DNA of 64,000 bases from Gemmatimonadota bacterium (GTDB lineage Bacteria > Gemmatimonadota > Gemmatimonadetes > Longimicrobiales > Gaopeijiaceae), in assembly GCA_021295815.1 (NCBI GenBank), contig JAGWBQ010000006.1, forward strand, positions 586 through 64,585, read 5' to 3'. The position numbers and the translations under genes are program-made. The notes under the pieces are model-generated. The model was not told the DNA's origin. It saw only the letters and a list, made by a program, of their open reading frames with translations, and did not search any database. Below are positions 1 through 10,791 of this stretch, one piece after another (the stretch's first letter is position 1; every line of letters begins with the position of its first letter).

Positions 1-347
<347 letters not shown>

Positions 348-464
348 CGGCGCCGCCGTTCACACCAACAGCCGTCACCTTGCGTGGCTCTCGTCAACAC
401 TCTCAACCTCGATCTGCCTACGACGACGCGGCCTCGCGCCGACGTTGCCTGGGCATTCGAAAAG

Positions 465-581
465 GTCGGCGACAATAGCGTAGAGGACACACACGTTCCC
501 ATCTCGAACACGCCCGTTAAGCTCTACAGCGCGGATGGTACTGCCGGGGCCGCCCGGTGGGAGAGTACGTCGTCGCCGACC
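465..581 (+). rRNA. rrf: 5S ribosomal RNA
   Basis: The closing helix is visible: GTCGGCGAC at 465-473 pairs with GTCGCCGAC at 572-580. Between them are typical 5S features, such as the region around ACACGTTCCCATCTCGAACA and the downstream block GGGAGAGTA. The length of about 117 nt is normal. It follows the 23S gene in the same orientation and is closed by a terminator hairpin, so it is the last gene of the rRNA operon. Confidence 0.93.
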
Positions 582-591
582 CCCTTTTCTT

Positions 592-634
592 GAAGGCCCG
601 CTGCGGTTGACCATCGACCGAGGCGGGCCTTTTG
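592..634 (+). terminator. Intrinsic terminator of the rRNA operon
   Basis: A 9-bp perfect stem (AAGGCCCGC at 593-601 with GCGGGCCTT at 623-631) encloses a 21-nt loop and runs into a short T tract. It lies about 12 nt after the 5S gene, where an rRNA operon terminator is expected. Confidence 0.8.
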
Positions 635-684
635 CGATCGAGCTTACCTGCCGGACCCAGGGCTTCACCTGTTAGATTCCGGTC

Positions 685-1815
685 ATGACCCCGGATTCGA
701 CAATGGCATCGCCCGGACGCGACCGATCGCGGCGTGGACTCAGGGACGGCCGACGATGGCTCGAACCCCTGCGGAAGCGGCGTCGGTACGCGTCCGGCGG
801 CAACCGGCGGCGGACGATCTCCGTCGCGACAGGGTGCGCGATCCGCGCTCTCGTCGTCGCGTGCGTTCTTTCGGTCTGCCCTTTCGGATCGGTTCCGCTC
901 ACCGGTCAGGAGGAGGCACCCGACGTTCCCGAAGGTGCGCTTTTTCTCCTTCTGCCCGTTGGCGCGCGGGCGATCTCGCTCGGCCGAGCCATGACCGCGA
1001 TGGAAGGGCGAGAGGCGGTTTTTTGGAATCCCGCCGGCCTGCGTGCGCAAGACGGCACCGAGATCGTGTTCTATCGGGGCGACAATGTGGCGGGGGAGGG
1101 CACCACGGTGTCTTTGGTCAGGTCCCAGGAGAACTGGTTGCAACTCGGATTTTCCTACCATCTGAACGACGTCGGCGATCAGGACTTGACCGACGAGCGC
1201 GGAAACCACATAGGCAGACTCAGCACCCGGAACCATCTCGGAATCGCCACGGTTGCGGGCAGGCTCGGCCGTCTGGCCGTAGGAGCCAACCTCAAGGTGG
1301 TTCGTTTCCAGATCGAATGCCGCGGCGCCTCGTGTCCGGATGTGGGCAGCTCCTCGAGCAGCTTCGCCGTCGACCTGGGTGTCAGCGGTACCCCGGTCCG
1401 GTCGCTCCGGCTCGCGGCGATGGTCGCGCACGTGGGCGGCAATCGGCGGGTGGGAGAGACCGAGGAGCGCGAACGGCTTCCGGGCAGGCTCCGCGTCGCC
1501 GCCGCTCTCGACGTGACCGGACTGTTTGACGCCGAAGACGCCGTGACCGGGGTGCTGGCCGTCGAGCTTCAGGAGAGACTGGCGGACCTTGGGAACGCCG
1601 AACTCTACGTCGGAAGCGAGGTGGCTGTCGGTCGCGAAGACGCACTTGCGATCCGGGCGGGGTACGTGATAGGGGATCAGGCGCGCGCGGGAGCGCGGGT
1701 CGGCCTCGGACTGAGCTATGACCGGGTCGATCTCTCGATCGCGAAATCTCTGGCGACTTCGGCGGTACGGATCGGAACCGAGCCGGTTCACGTTACCTTC
1801 TCCGTCGGTTTCTGA
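685..1815 (+). CDS. PorV/PorQ-family outer-membrane beta-barrel protein
   Basis: The protein has 376 residues. After a basic N-terminal stretch a hydrophobic signal segment lies near residues 50-75 (ALVVACVLSVCPFGSVPLTG), so the real start may be an internal ATG or GTG rather than 685. The mature part opens with the family hallmark: a block around ARAISLGRAMTAMEG, followed by AVFWNPAGL near residue 115. Alternating polar and hydrophobic strands to the C terminus fit an FadL-like barrel ending in Phe. In Bacteroidetes, PorV takes part in type IX secretion. Nothing nearby suggests a secretion system here, so the substrate is unknown. It stands alone between the rRNA operon and prfB. Confidence 0.7.
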   Translation: MTPDSTMASPGRDRSRRGLRDGRRWLEPLRKRRRYASGGNRRRTISVATGCAIRALVVACVLSVCPFGSVPLTGQEEAPDVPEGALFLLLPVGARAISLGRAMTAMEGREAVFWNPAGLRAQDGTEIVFYRGDNVAGEGTTVSLVRSQENWLQLGFSYHLNDVGDQDLTDERGNHIGRLSTRNHLGIATVAGRLGRLAVGANLKVVRFQIECRGASCPDVGSSSSSFAVDLGVSGTPVRSLRLAAMVAHVGGNRRVGETEERERLPGRLRVAAALDVTGLFDAEDAVTGVLAVELQERLADLGNAELYVGSEVAVGREDALAIRAGYVIGDQARAGARVGLGLSYDRVDLSIAKSLATSAVRIGTEPVHVTFSVGF

Positions 1816-1897
1816 AGGCCCCGCGCCGGCCCCCGACCGTTACGGAATCTCCGGGTCGGTCTTCCACCACGCGACACCAAGGACAAGGCACAAGGAC

Positions 1898-3014
1898 ATG
1901 ATGGACAAGGAAGGTACGCACACGCTCTCCGAACTGCGCGAGCGCGTTTCGGCGCTCAGGAGGCATCTTTGACCTCGACAAGCTCGAAGCGGAGCTCGCC
2001 GCTCTCCGCGAGGAAATGTCGAGGTCGGGTTTCTGGGACGATCGGCGGCACGCCCGCGACGTAACCCGAGAGGCGAGCTCGCTCTCGGAGTGGATCGATC
2101 CCTGGCACGAGCTCGACGAGGCGGTCGGCGATCTGGAGGAGCTGGACGAACTTCTGGGCGAGGAGGAGGACGAGGAGCTGTCCGCCGAGCTCGAAGAGGG
2201 GCTGTCCGCGCAGTCGCGTGTCGTTTCCGAGCTAGAGCTTCGCAACATGCTCCGAGGTCCCGACGACCACCGCGACGCCATCGTGACCATCAATCCAGGC
2301 GCCGGCGGTCTCGAGTCTCAGGACTGGGCCGAGATGCTCATGCGCACCTACACGCGCTGGGCCGAGCGTCGCGGCTACGAGGTGGAACCCCTCGACGTCC
2401 AATCCGCAGACGAAGGGGGTATCAAGAGCGCAAGCCTGGAAATCGCCGGCGCCGGCGCTTACGGCTTCCTCCGGGCCGAGGCCGGCGTCCACCGGTTGGT
2501 GCGGATCTCGCCTTTCGACGCCCAATCCCGGCGTCACACCTCGTTCGCTAGCGTATTCGTCTATCCCGAGGTCGATGACAGCATCAGGGTCGACATCGAC
2601 GAGCGCGATCTGCGCATCGACACCTACCGGGCTTCAGGAGCGGGAGGACAGCACGTGAACAAGACCGATTCCGCAGTGAGGATCACCCACGAACCGACGG
2701 GCATCGTCGTGGCCTGCCAGCAGGAAAGGTCCCAGCACAAGAACAAGGCCACGGCCATGAAGATGCTGCGAGCGGCTCTCTACCAGCACGCGGTTCAGGC
2801 ACAGGAGAAGGAGCGCGCCGCTCTGGAGGCCGAAAAGACCGATATCGGGTGGGGCAGCCAGATCCGTTCCTACGTCTTCCACCCGTATACCATGGTTAAC
2901 GACCACCGAACCGGTCTCAAGGTGCCGGACGTGCACGGCGTGCTCGACGGCGATCTCGACCGCCTGATCGAGGCGTACCTCAAGACCGCCGGCCGAGAGG
3001 CGTCCCGTGGCTAG
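1898..3014 (+). CDS. prfB: Peptide chain release factor 2, expressed by programmed +1 frameshift
   Basis: RF2 recognises UGA and UAA and releases the finished peptide. Translation starts at ATG 1898 (or 1901) and reads about 24 codons to an in-frame TGA at 1970-1972. Slipping one base at CTT-TGA-C moves into the frame that runs to 3014. The joined product has about 371 residues, the normal RF2 size. The anticodon-like SPF motif (RISPFDAQ) and the catalytic loop GAGGQHVNKTDSAVR are present. The first segment (HTLSELRERVSALRRHL) aligns with the RF2 N-terminal helix, which supports frameshifting rather than a pseudogene. lysS follows with an 8-base overlap, the usual prfB-lysS pairing. Confidence 0.95.
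1958..1973 (+). promoter_or_regulatory. prfB programmed +1 frameshift site
   Basis: The sequence reads AGGAGG-CAT-CTT-TGA-C. An internal Shine-Dalgarno-like AGGAGG (1958-1963) sits three bases before the slippery CTT codon, and the in-frame stop TGA (1970-1972) is followed by C. Spacing and layout match the autoregulatory RF2 site of E. coli. When RF2 is scarce the ribosome pauses at UGA and slips to GAC at 1971, which restores RF2 synthesis. Confidence 0.93.
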
Positions 3015-4635
3015 AGGCGCGGCCTTGAGCGACGCCAGGCGAGCCAAGCTGGATCGCCTGAAGGAGCTCGGCGTCGAACCCTTCGCCTACAACTACTCGC
3101 GCACGCACGGACTCGGCGAGATCGTGGCCGGATACCGCGAGGCGGAGCGGAACGACGAGCTCGACGACGATCTCGGCTGGAGGCGGGTCCGCGTCGGCGG
3201 TCGGGTGGTCGCCCGTCGCGATCACGGAAGCAGCGTCTTCATGAACATCGCCGACGACTGGCGGAGCCCCGGCGGGACCACCCTCCAGATCTATTTCCAG
3301 AAGAAGCTGCTCTCGACCCGGCTCCACTCCGGGGCGAACCGGGATGGGGATCTGTTTTCGCTCCTCGCGCTGCTCGACACGGGCGACTGGATCGGCGTCG
3401 AAGGCCAGGTTTTCCGCACCCGCATGGGGGAAATCTCCGTCCGGGCCGAGGACTGGACTCTGCTTACCAAGGCGGTGAATCCGCTGCCGCTCGGCAAGGT
3501 CGGCGGCAAGGGTAAGGAGGACCTCGGCGCAACGGACGCCGCAGGGGACCGCGAAGAAGGTTCCGAGCCCGCCGACCCGCACGCCGAACGAAGACGCTTC
3601 TCGGGCCTGAGCGACAGAGAGACCCGTCTCCGCCTGCGCTCGGCGGATCTCGCCGTCCATCCCGAAGTGCGAGAGGTCTTCCGCATCCGAGCGCGGGCGA
3701 TCACCGCGATCCGCTCGTTTCTCGACGGCGAAGGCTTCCTGGAGGTCGAGACCCCGGTCCTCCAGCCCCTCTACGGCGGCGCCTCCGCACGCCCCTTCGT
3801 CACCCGCCACCACGCGCTGGACCGGAGGATGTACCTGCGCATCGCGGACGAACTCTACCTGAAACGGCTCATGGTCGGAGGCCTCGACCGGGTCTACGAG
3901 ATCGCGAAGGACTTTCGGAACGAGGGCCTTTCGCGCCTGCACAACCCGGAGTTCACCATGCTCGAGTGGTATCAGGCGTTCAGCGACTACCGCGACCAGA
4001 TGCGCATGGTGGAGCGCCTGCTCCAGTCAACCGCGCTCGCCGTCAAAGGTTCGCTCGAATTCGAGACGGGCGGCGACACCATCTCGTTCCGGCCTCCTTT
4101 CGGACGGATCCCGCTCCTGGGATCCCTCGGAGAACGGCTTGGAGAGGAGGTGGCCGGTCTCGACGACTCCGAACTCCGCGAACGGGCGATCCGGGCCGGG
4201 ATCGGCGGACTCCGGGGGGCGGGCCGCGGTAAGATCATCGACAAGCTCTTCGGCGCGTTGGTGGAGCCCGACCTCACCCAACCCACCTTCGTGACGGACC
4301 ATCCTCGCGAGCTCTCGCCGCTGGCCAAACGCCATCGGACGGACGACGCTCTCACCGAACGCTTCGAGCTCTACGTCCGCGGAGCCGAGCTTGCCAACGC
4401 CTTCTCGGAGCTCAACGACCCCGACGAACAGCGACGGCGTTTTCGAGATCAGACGGCGCTTCGGGAAGCGGGAGACGAGGAGGCGCAGCAGCTCGACGAG
4501 GACTACCTCCGGGCGCTCGAGTGGGGGATGCCGCCCACTGGTGGAGTCGGCCTCGGAATCGACCGTCTCGTCATGCTGCTCTCCGACCGCCCCTCGATCC
4601 GCGACGTGATCCTCTTTCCGATACTCCGAGACTGA
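3007..4635 (+). CDS. lysS: Lysyl-tRNA synthetase, class II
   Basis: It charges tRNA-Lys. An N-terminal OB-fold anticodon-binding domain (about residues 50-155) is followed by the class II catalytic core: motif 1 near VETPVLQPLYGG, motif 2 near FRNEGLSRLHNPEFTMLEWY, and motif 3 GGVGLGIDRLVML near the C terminus. The length of 542 exceeds the usual ~500. A charged, Gly-rich insert of about 30 residues (roughly residues 160-195) separates the OB fold from the core. The GTG start overlaps the prfB stop by 8 bases, so the two genes are probably translationally coupled. Confidence 0.95.
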   Translation: MARGAALSDARRAKLDRLKELGVEPFAYNYSRTHGLGEIVAGYREAERNDELDDDLGWRRVRVGGRVVARRDHGSSVFMNIADDWRSPGGTTLQIYFQKKLLSTRLHSGANRDGDLFSLLALLDTGDWIGVEGQVFRTRMGEISVRAEDWTLLTKAVNPLPLGKVGGKGKEDLGATDAAGDREEGSEPADPHAERRRFSGLSDRETRLRLRSADLAVHPEVREVFRIRARAITAIRSFLDGEGFLEVETPVLQPLYGGASARPFVTRHHALDRRMYLRIADELYLKRLMVGGLDRVYEIAKDFRNEGLSRLHNPEFTMLEWYQAFSDYRDQMRMVERLLQSTALAVKGSLEFETGGDTISFRPPFGRIPLLGSLGERLGEEVAGLDDSELRERAIRAGIGGLRGAGRGKIIDKLFGALVEPDLTQPTFVTDHPRELSPLAKRHRTDDALTERFELYVRGAELANAFSELNDPDEQRRRFRDQTALREAGDEEAQQLDEDYLRALEWGMPPTGGVGLGIDRLVMLLSDRPSIRDVILFPILRD

Positions 4636-4645
4636 GGCGCCCCGG

Positions 4646-5900
4646 TTGACCTCCTCCGTGCTCTGGTTCGTCGCCCGCAGACACCTTGCAGGCGGAAGAT
4701 CCACCGTCCTGCTCTCGCTGATCTCGTGGATCACGCTCGCCGGCGTCACTCTCGGGGTCTCGTCGCTGGTGGTGGTGACCGCGGTGATGACCGGCATGCA
4801 GCAGGACTTGCGCAACAAGCTTCTCGAAGCCGCCCCCCACGTTCTCGTGCGCCAGCTCGGCACCTCGCTCCGCCTCGAAGACTGGCCCATGGTGACGGAC
4901 TCGGCCATGGCGAACGAGTCGGTGGTCGGAGCGGCCCCTTTCGTGCTTTCCGAGGTCACGATGATCCGCAGGGGAGAGAGGGGCAACTACTCCCAGTCGG
5001 CATCTCTCTTCGGGGTCTCGCCCGAGGAGATCCGAGGCGCGGCCACGGGCATCGAAGAGGACATCCTCGACGGCATCCACGACCTCGCGCCTCCCGAGTC
5101 CGGGCTGCCCCCTCTCCTCCTGGGCCTGGGCGTCGCCGACCGCATGCAGCTCTTCCCGGGGGATACCGTGATCGTGGCCTCGTGGGAGAACCTTCGGACC
5201 GATCTCATGGTGTTCCTCAGACCGACCATGAAGCAGTTCGAGGTGACGGGCACCTTCTCGACCGGCATGTACGACTACGACGTCGGCTACGTCTACACCA
5301 CGATCGACGACGCCCGCGAACTGATCGGGATTTCCGACTCGACCTCGGCGAGCGGCGTGGGCGTGAAGGTCGCCGATCCGGCCCTCGCGGCCGGTGTGGC
5401 GGTCGAACTCGCCGAACGGCTTCCCTTCGACTATGTGGTCCAGTCCTGGGAGCAGACCAATCGCGCCCTCTTCAGCGCCCTCAAGCTCGAGAAGATCGCG
5501 ATGGGAGTCATCCTCTTCCTGATCGTGCTCGTCGCCGCCTTCAATATCGTCAGCACTCTGGTGATGGTGGTCGCCGACCGACGCCGCGAGATCGGCATAC
5601 TGCGCGCGATGGGAATGCGCGGGATCGACGTCACGAGGATCTTCGTCATCCAGGGACTGGGGATCGGGATCACCGGCACGGCGCTCGGCGCCGCCCTCGG
5701 AGTTTCGGTCTCCCTGCTGATCGAACGATTCGAGCTCATCCGCATCCCTCCCGAGGTCTACTTCGTGGATCACCTGCCGGTCTCCATCCAGGCGGGGGAC
5801 CTGGCCTGGATCGTGGGAGCCAGCGTCGCCGTCTCGATCCTGGCCACCATCTATCCCGCGACGCAGGCCGCGCGCATGGCCCCGGTCGACGCCATACGCC

Positions 5901-5908
<8 letters not shown>
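4646..5908 (+). CDS. Lipoprotein-releasing ABC transporter permease (LolC/LolE type)
   Basis: This is the inner-membrane subunit that extracts lipoproteins and hands them to the periplasmic carrier. The protein has 420 residues: one N-terminal helix (about 22-48), a large periplasmic MacB-like domain (50-275), then three FtsX-type helices (about 285-310, 330-360, 380-405). The conserved motif DRRREIGILRAMG marks the contact with the ATPase. It starts with TTG at 4646, just after lysS. Only one LolC/E gene is present, so the permease may act as a homodimer (inference). The adjacent ATPase gene overlaps it by 8 bases. Confidence 0.85.
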
Positions 5909-6659
<751 letters not shown>

Positions 6660-6706
6660 CCGGGGATTACGCGCCGGAAGCGCCTGCGAACCCTTCTTCT
6701 CCGAGC

Positions 6707-7201
6707 ATGTCCAACCGAAGTTGCGAACAGTGTGGCTCAGAGGACGAACTCGTCCATTTGACGCAGATAGTCAACGACGAGTCCTCCAAGCATCTCCTAT
6801 GCGAGGAGTGCGCGGCGATGAGAGTGCTTTCGGCGCCCGACCACAAGACCACCCTCCAAGGGATGCTCGATCAACTGCTCAGCGTCGATCCGGCGGGTCA
6901 GGCGGGCGTTTCTCCGGTCTGCCGCTTCTGCGGACTCTCGTTCGGCGGATTCCGATCCAGCGGGCAGCTCGGTTGCCCGGAGTGCTATCGGACTTTCGAT
7001 GATCGCATCCGATCGATCGTCGACCGCGTTCACGGAGCGACGCGCCACGTGGGCAAGATCCATCTCCCACCCGATCCTTCGCGTCCCGACCTCGTCATGC
7101 TCGTCGACGGACTGAAGCGCAAGCTGGAGTCGGCGGTGCGCGCCGAGGACTTCGAAAGAGCCGCCGAAATCCGAGACCGGCTTCACGAAATCGTCCCATG
7201 A
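6707..7201 (+). CDS. mcsA: McsA: zinc-finger/UVR activator of protein arginine kinase
   Basis: In Bacillus, McsA stimulates the arginine kinase McsB and links it to ClpC. The 164 residues contain zinc-binding pairs CEQC (near residue 5) and CEEC (near 29), then CRFC (near 71) and GCPEC (near 90). A C-terminal UVR motif follows (about 126-160, with the core EDFERAAEIRDRLHEI). The layout matches McsA/YacH. It begins 47 bases after lolD and overlaps mcsB by 4 bases (ATGA). No ctsR repressor gene precedes it, unlike the Firmicute operon. Confidence 0.88.
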   Translation: MSNRSCEQCGSEDELVHLTQIVNDESSKHLLCEECAAMRVLSAPDHKTTLQGMLDQLLSVDPAGQAGVSPVCRFCGLSFGGFRSSGQLGCPECYRTFDDRIRSIVDRVHGATRHVGKIHLPPDPSRPDLVMLVDGLKRKLESAVRAEDFERAAEIRDRLHEIVP

Positions 7202-8313
7202 CGGTCACCCCCGCCGATTTTCGATCCTATCCCGACTGCGGACTCGACTGGCTCGACCCCGGCGGCGACGATGCCGACATCGTTCTCTCGACCCGGGTCA
7301 GGCTCGCGCGCAACATCCAGGGTCACCGCTTCGTGGCTCACGCCGCGGTCTCCGAGCTGGGGAACGTCCTCGAGAAGTACCTGCGCGCCGTCTCCGATTC
7401 TCGGGCGTTCGCCGCCGGCCTCGCTTTCGAGATCGACCGAATGGACTCGGTCACCCAGAGAGTCCTGCTCGAACGACGGCTCGTCAGCAAGGAGCTGATC
7501 GGCGGCAGCGAGGAGGCCCGTGTCCTCCATCTCGCGTCCGGGGCGCCCGTCAGCGTCATGGTCAACGAGGAGGATCACCTTCGATTGCAGAGCATCACTT
7601 CGGGATTTCGCGTCGGAAGGGCTTGGATGGCGGTCGACAGGCTCGACGACGAGCTGGGCGGAGCGCTCCCCTTCGCTTTCGACTCCGAATTCGGGTACCT
7701 GACCGCTTGCCCGACCAACGTCGGGACGGGCATGCGCGCCTCGGTCTTCATGCACCTGCCCGGACTCGTGCTCACCCGCGAGATAGGCAAGGTGCTCAAG
7801 GGCCTCATGGAGGTCGGCGTCGCCTTCCGCGGCCTCTACGGAGAGGGTTCGGAGGTGATCGGAAACTTCTTCCAGATATCCAACGAGCGCACCCTGGGAA
7901 AAAACGAGGAAGATCTCCTCGCCGATCTCGAAGGCCGGGTCCGCCACGTGATCCGCTGCGAGCGCGACGCTCGCGAGATATTGCTGAGGGATGCGCGCTC
8001 GATCACCGAAGACAAGGTGTGGAGAGCCTTCGGTCTTCTGCGCCACGCCCGCGCCCTGGAGTTCGAGGAACTCATGAGCCTGCTCTCGGGCGTGCGGCTC
8101 GGCGTTTCTCTAGAACTGCTTCCGCCGATAGGTGTATATACGCTCAACAAGATGATGATCCTGACGCAGCCCGCGCACTTGGAGTATTCGGCGGGCTCCG
8201 GTCTGAAACGATCGCGGATGGAGGCTGAGTGCGCCTCCTATGTCAGGGCCGCGCTGGCTGCGGACTTGAACGGTGACTCCCAGGGGCAGGGGGATAGGCG
8301 ACCTAGCCGATGA
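7198..8313 (+). CDS. mcsB: McsB: protein arginine kinase
   Basis: It phosphorylates arginine residues on proteins, marking them for ClpC-ClpP in Gram-positive models. The 371 residues have the guanido phosphotransferase fold: the nucleotide-binding motif STRVRLARN near residue 31 and the catalytic Cys loop CPTNVGTGMRAS near residue 177, which matches McsB (CPTN-x-GTG) rather than metazoan creatine kinases. The N-terminal substrate-specificity domain of creatine kinases is absent, as in McsB. It overlaps mcsA and clpC by 4 bases each (ATGA), implying one coupled operon. I could not confirm the allosteric phospho-arginine site. Confidence 0.9.
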   Translation: MTVTPADFRSYPDCGLDWLDPGGDDADIVLSTRVRLARNIQGHRFVAHAAVSELGNVLEKYLRAVSDSRAFAAGLAFEIDRMDSVTQRVLLERRLVSKELIGGSEEARVLHLASGAPVSVMVNEEDHLRLQSITSGFRVGRAWMAVDRLDDELGGALPFAFDSEFGYLTACPTNVGTGMRASVFMHLPGLVLTREIGKVLKGLMEVGVAFRGLYGEGSEVIGNFFQISNERTLGKNEEDLLADLEGRVRHVIRCERDAREILLRDARSITEDKVWRAFGLLRHARALEFEELMSLLSGVRLGVSLELLPPIGVYTLNKMMILTQPAHLEYSAGSGLKRSRMEAECASYVRAALAADLNGDSQGQGDRRPSR

Positions 8314-10790
8314 GCTTCAATTTCACTGACAGGGTACGGAAGGTGATGGACCTCGCCAAGGAGGAAGCCATGCGCCTTCGTCACGACTATGTCGGCACGG
8401 AACACATCCTGCTGGGGCTCGTCCAGGAGGGTGAAGGCGTGGCCGCCGCCATATTGAGTCGTCTGAACGTCGATCTCGATCAGGTCCATTCCCGGGTCGA
8501 GGAGTCGGTGCGCAAGGGCAAGGCGAGTCTTCCGTCGGGCGAGCTGCTCCACACTTCGCGGGCCAAGAAGGTGCTCGAGTACTCGATGGCGGAGGCCCGG
8601 GCGCTCTCCCACAACTATGTCGGCACGGAACACATCCTGCTGGGGCTTCTCCGAGAAGAGAAGGGCATGGCGGCTCAGGCCCTCAACTCGCTCGGCGTGG
8701 CTCTCGATGAAGCCAGGGCCGAAACCCGCAAGATTCTGGGCTCGGAAAAGGGACAGGCCCCGGCGGGGATCGGCGGCGGCGCTCCCGGTCTCGACATCCC
8801 GCGGCGTAGCGGAAAGAAGACGAAGACCCCCGCCCTCGATCATTTCTGCCGCGACCTCACCCAGCTCGCTCGCAACGGACGGCTCGATCCGACAATAGGT
8901 CGCGAGAACGAGATGGAAAGGATCGTGGAGATCCTCTGCCGGCGCAAGAAGAACAACCCGGTCCTCATCGGCGAACCGGGCGTGGGCAAGACGGCCATTG
9001 TCGAAGGGCTCGCGCAGAAGATCGCCCGCGGAGAGATAACGGACGGCCTCCGCGACCATCGCGTCCTCGCGCTCGACATGGCGGCGGTGGTCGCCGGTAC
9101 GAAGTATCGAGGCCAATTCGAGGAGCGGCTCAAGTCGGTCATGAGCGAAATCGAACGACTGCGGACCGTCGTGCTCTTCATCGACGAGATGCACACGCTT
9201 GTGGGCGCGGGCGCCGCCGAAGGCGCGATCGATGCCTCCAACATGCTCAAGCCCGCCCTCGCGCGGGGCGAGCTCCAGTGCATCGGGGCCTCGACCCTGA
9301 CCGAGTATCGCAAGTACGTCGAACGGGACGGAGCCCTGGAGCGGCGTTTCCAGCCGGTGACCGTCGAACCGCCCAGCGTGGAGGAGACCTTGGAGATCCT
9401 CAAGGGGCTCCGGCACCACTACGAGGATCACCATCGGGTCAAGATCCCGGACGATGTCCTCCACAGCGCCGCAAGACTCTCCGACCGCTACATCTCCGAC
9501 CGTTACCTGCCCGACAAGGCGATCGACGTGATCGACGAGGCCTGTGCCAGGGCCCGCATCGCGGGACAGGTGCCCCCGCCGGAGGTCGACGAGCTGACCG
9601 AGCGGCTCGGCAGGATCGCGCGGCGCAAGGAGTCGGCGATAGGGGATCAGGATTTCGAGCAGGCCGCCGAGCTCAGGGACCGCGAGCGAGCGGTCGCCGG
9701 CGAGATCAGAGCCCTCACGGAGACGTGGGAGGCGGAGAGGGAGAACTTCCGGCCCGAGCTTACGGAGGAGGCCGTAGGCTTCATCGTGGGAAGATGGACC
9801 GGAATCCCCGTCACGCGCATCGGGCAGGACGAGTCCGAAAGGCTCGTGCGAATGGAGGAGGAGCTCGCCCGTCGAGTCGTGGGCCAGGACGACGCCATCG
9901 CGGCGGTCTCCCGGGCGATCCGCCGGAGCAGGGCGGGCCTCAAGGATCCCCTACGCCCGATAGGCTCGTTCATCTTCTCCGGACCCACCGGGGTGGGGAA
10001 GACCGAGCTGGCGCGCACACTAGCTCGATTCCTGTTCGACGACGAACAGGCCCTGATCCGGGTGGACATGAGCGAGTTCATGGAGAAGTTCTCCGTGTCT
10101 CGCCTGATCGGAGCTCCTCCGGGATACGTCGGTTACGAGGATTCCGGAACCCTCACCAAGCTCGTGCGCCGGCGCCCCTACTCGGTGGTGCTCCTCGACG
10201 AGATCGAGAAGGCCCACCCGGATGTCTTCAACATTCTCCTCCAGGTACTCGACGAAGGTCACCTGACGGACAATTACGGACGTGTGATCAACTTCGCGAA
10301 CACCGTCATCATCATGACCTCGAACCTGGGAGCCCGCGACATCTCGAAGGGACCGGGACTCGGTTTCCAGAAGAGCGACGCAGGCGAAGGCTACGGAACG
10401 ATGAAGGCGCAGGTGAGCAGGGAGATCGAGCGGGTGTTCAATCCAGAGTTCCTCAACCGCGTCGACGACGTGATCGTCTTCCACGCTCTCCTCGCGGAGG
10501 ACCTTCGCAAGATCGTCGACATCCTCCTGGGCGAGGTTCGGGAACGGCTGGCGGAGAGCGGAGTCGGCATCGCGCTCAACGAGGAAGCGGTCGCTTTTCT
10601 GGCCGAGGAAGGCCATGGGCGCAAGTTCGGAGCCCGCCCGCTGCGGAGGGCCATACAACGCCTTCTCGAAGATCCCCTCTCCGACATGATGCTGAGAGGA
10701 GAGTTCGCGGAGGGTGACGAGATAAGGGTAGATCTCGATCCGGAAGGCGGACTTCTGCGCCTGCGACGATCGTCGCCGACGACGACCTGA
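8310..10790 (+). CDS. clpC: ClpC: AAA+ unfoldase of the Clp protease
   Basis: It unfolds substrates for ClpP. The 826 residues show two N-terminal Clp repeats (each containing [14 protein letters not shown] or [14 protein letters not shown]), AAA1 with Walker A GEPGVGKT (about 222) and Walker [10 protein letters not shown], a middle domain with a UVR motif ([13 protein letters not shown], about 450), AAA2 with Walker A GPTGVGKT (about 556) and Walker [13 protein letters not shown], and the C-terminal D2 small domain. The UVR middle domain distinguishes ClpC from ClpA and ClpB. It is the third gene of the mcsA-mcsB-clpC operon. clpP is not in the window. Confidence 0.95.
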   Translation: MSFNFTDRVRKVMDLAKEEAMRLRHDYVGTEHILLGLVQEGEGVAAAILSRLNVDLDQVHSRVEESVRKGKASLPSGELLHTSRAKKVLEYSMAEARALSHNYVGTEHILLGLLREEKGMAAQALNSLGVALDEARAETRKILGSEKGQAPAGIGGGAPGLDIPRRSGKKTKTPALDHFCRDLTQLARNGRLDPTIGRENEMERIVEILCRRKKNNPVLIGEPGVGKTAIVEGLAQKIARGEITDGLRDHRVLALDMAAVVAGTKYRGQFEERLKSVMSEIERLRTVVLFIDEMHTLVGAGAAEGAIDASNMLKPALARGELQCIGASTLTEYRKYVERDGALERRFQPVTVEPPSVEETLEILKGLRHHYEDHHRVKIPDDVLHSAARLSDRYISDRYLPDKAIDVIDEACARARIAGQVPPPEVDELTERLGRIARRKESAIGDQDFEQAAELRDRERAVAGEIRALTETWEAERENFRPELTEEAVGFIVGRWTGIPVTRIGQDESERLVRMEEELARRVVGQDDAIAAVSRAIRRSRAGLKDPLRPIGSFIFSGPTGVGKTELARTLARFLFDDEQALIRVDMSEFMEKFSVSRLIGAPPGYVGYEDSGTLTKLVRRRPYSVVLLDEIEKAHPDVFNILLQVLDEGHLTDNYGRVINFANTVIIMTSNLGARDISKGPGLGFQKSDAGEGYGTMKAQVSREIERVFNPEFLNRVDDVIVFHALLAEDLRKIVDILLGEVRERLAESGVGIALNEEAVAFLAEEGHGRKFGARPLRRAIQRLLEDPLSDMMLRGEFAEGDEIRVDLDPEGGLLRLRRSSPTTT

Positions 10791-10791
10791 A

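Noticed and set aside
685-1815. PorV-like protein as evidence of a type IX secretion system
   Set aside because: No other T9SS gene is seen, and the family has many members outside T9SS.
1970-1972. prfB interpreted as a broken gene
   Set aside because: The in-frame TGA is the known autoregulatory frameshift site with a perfect SD and CTT-TGA-C.
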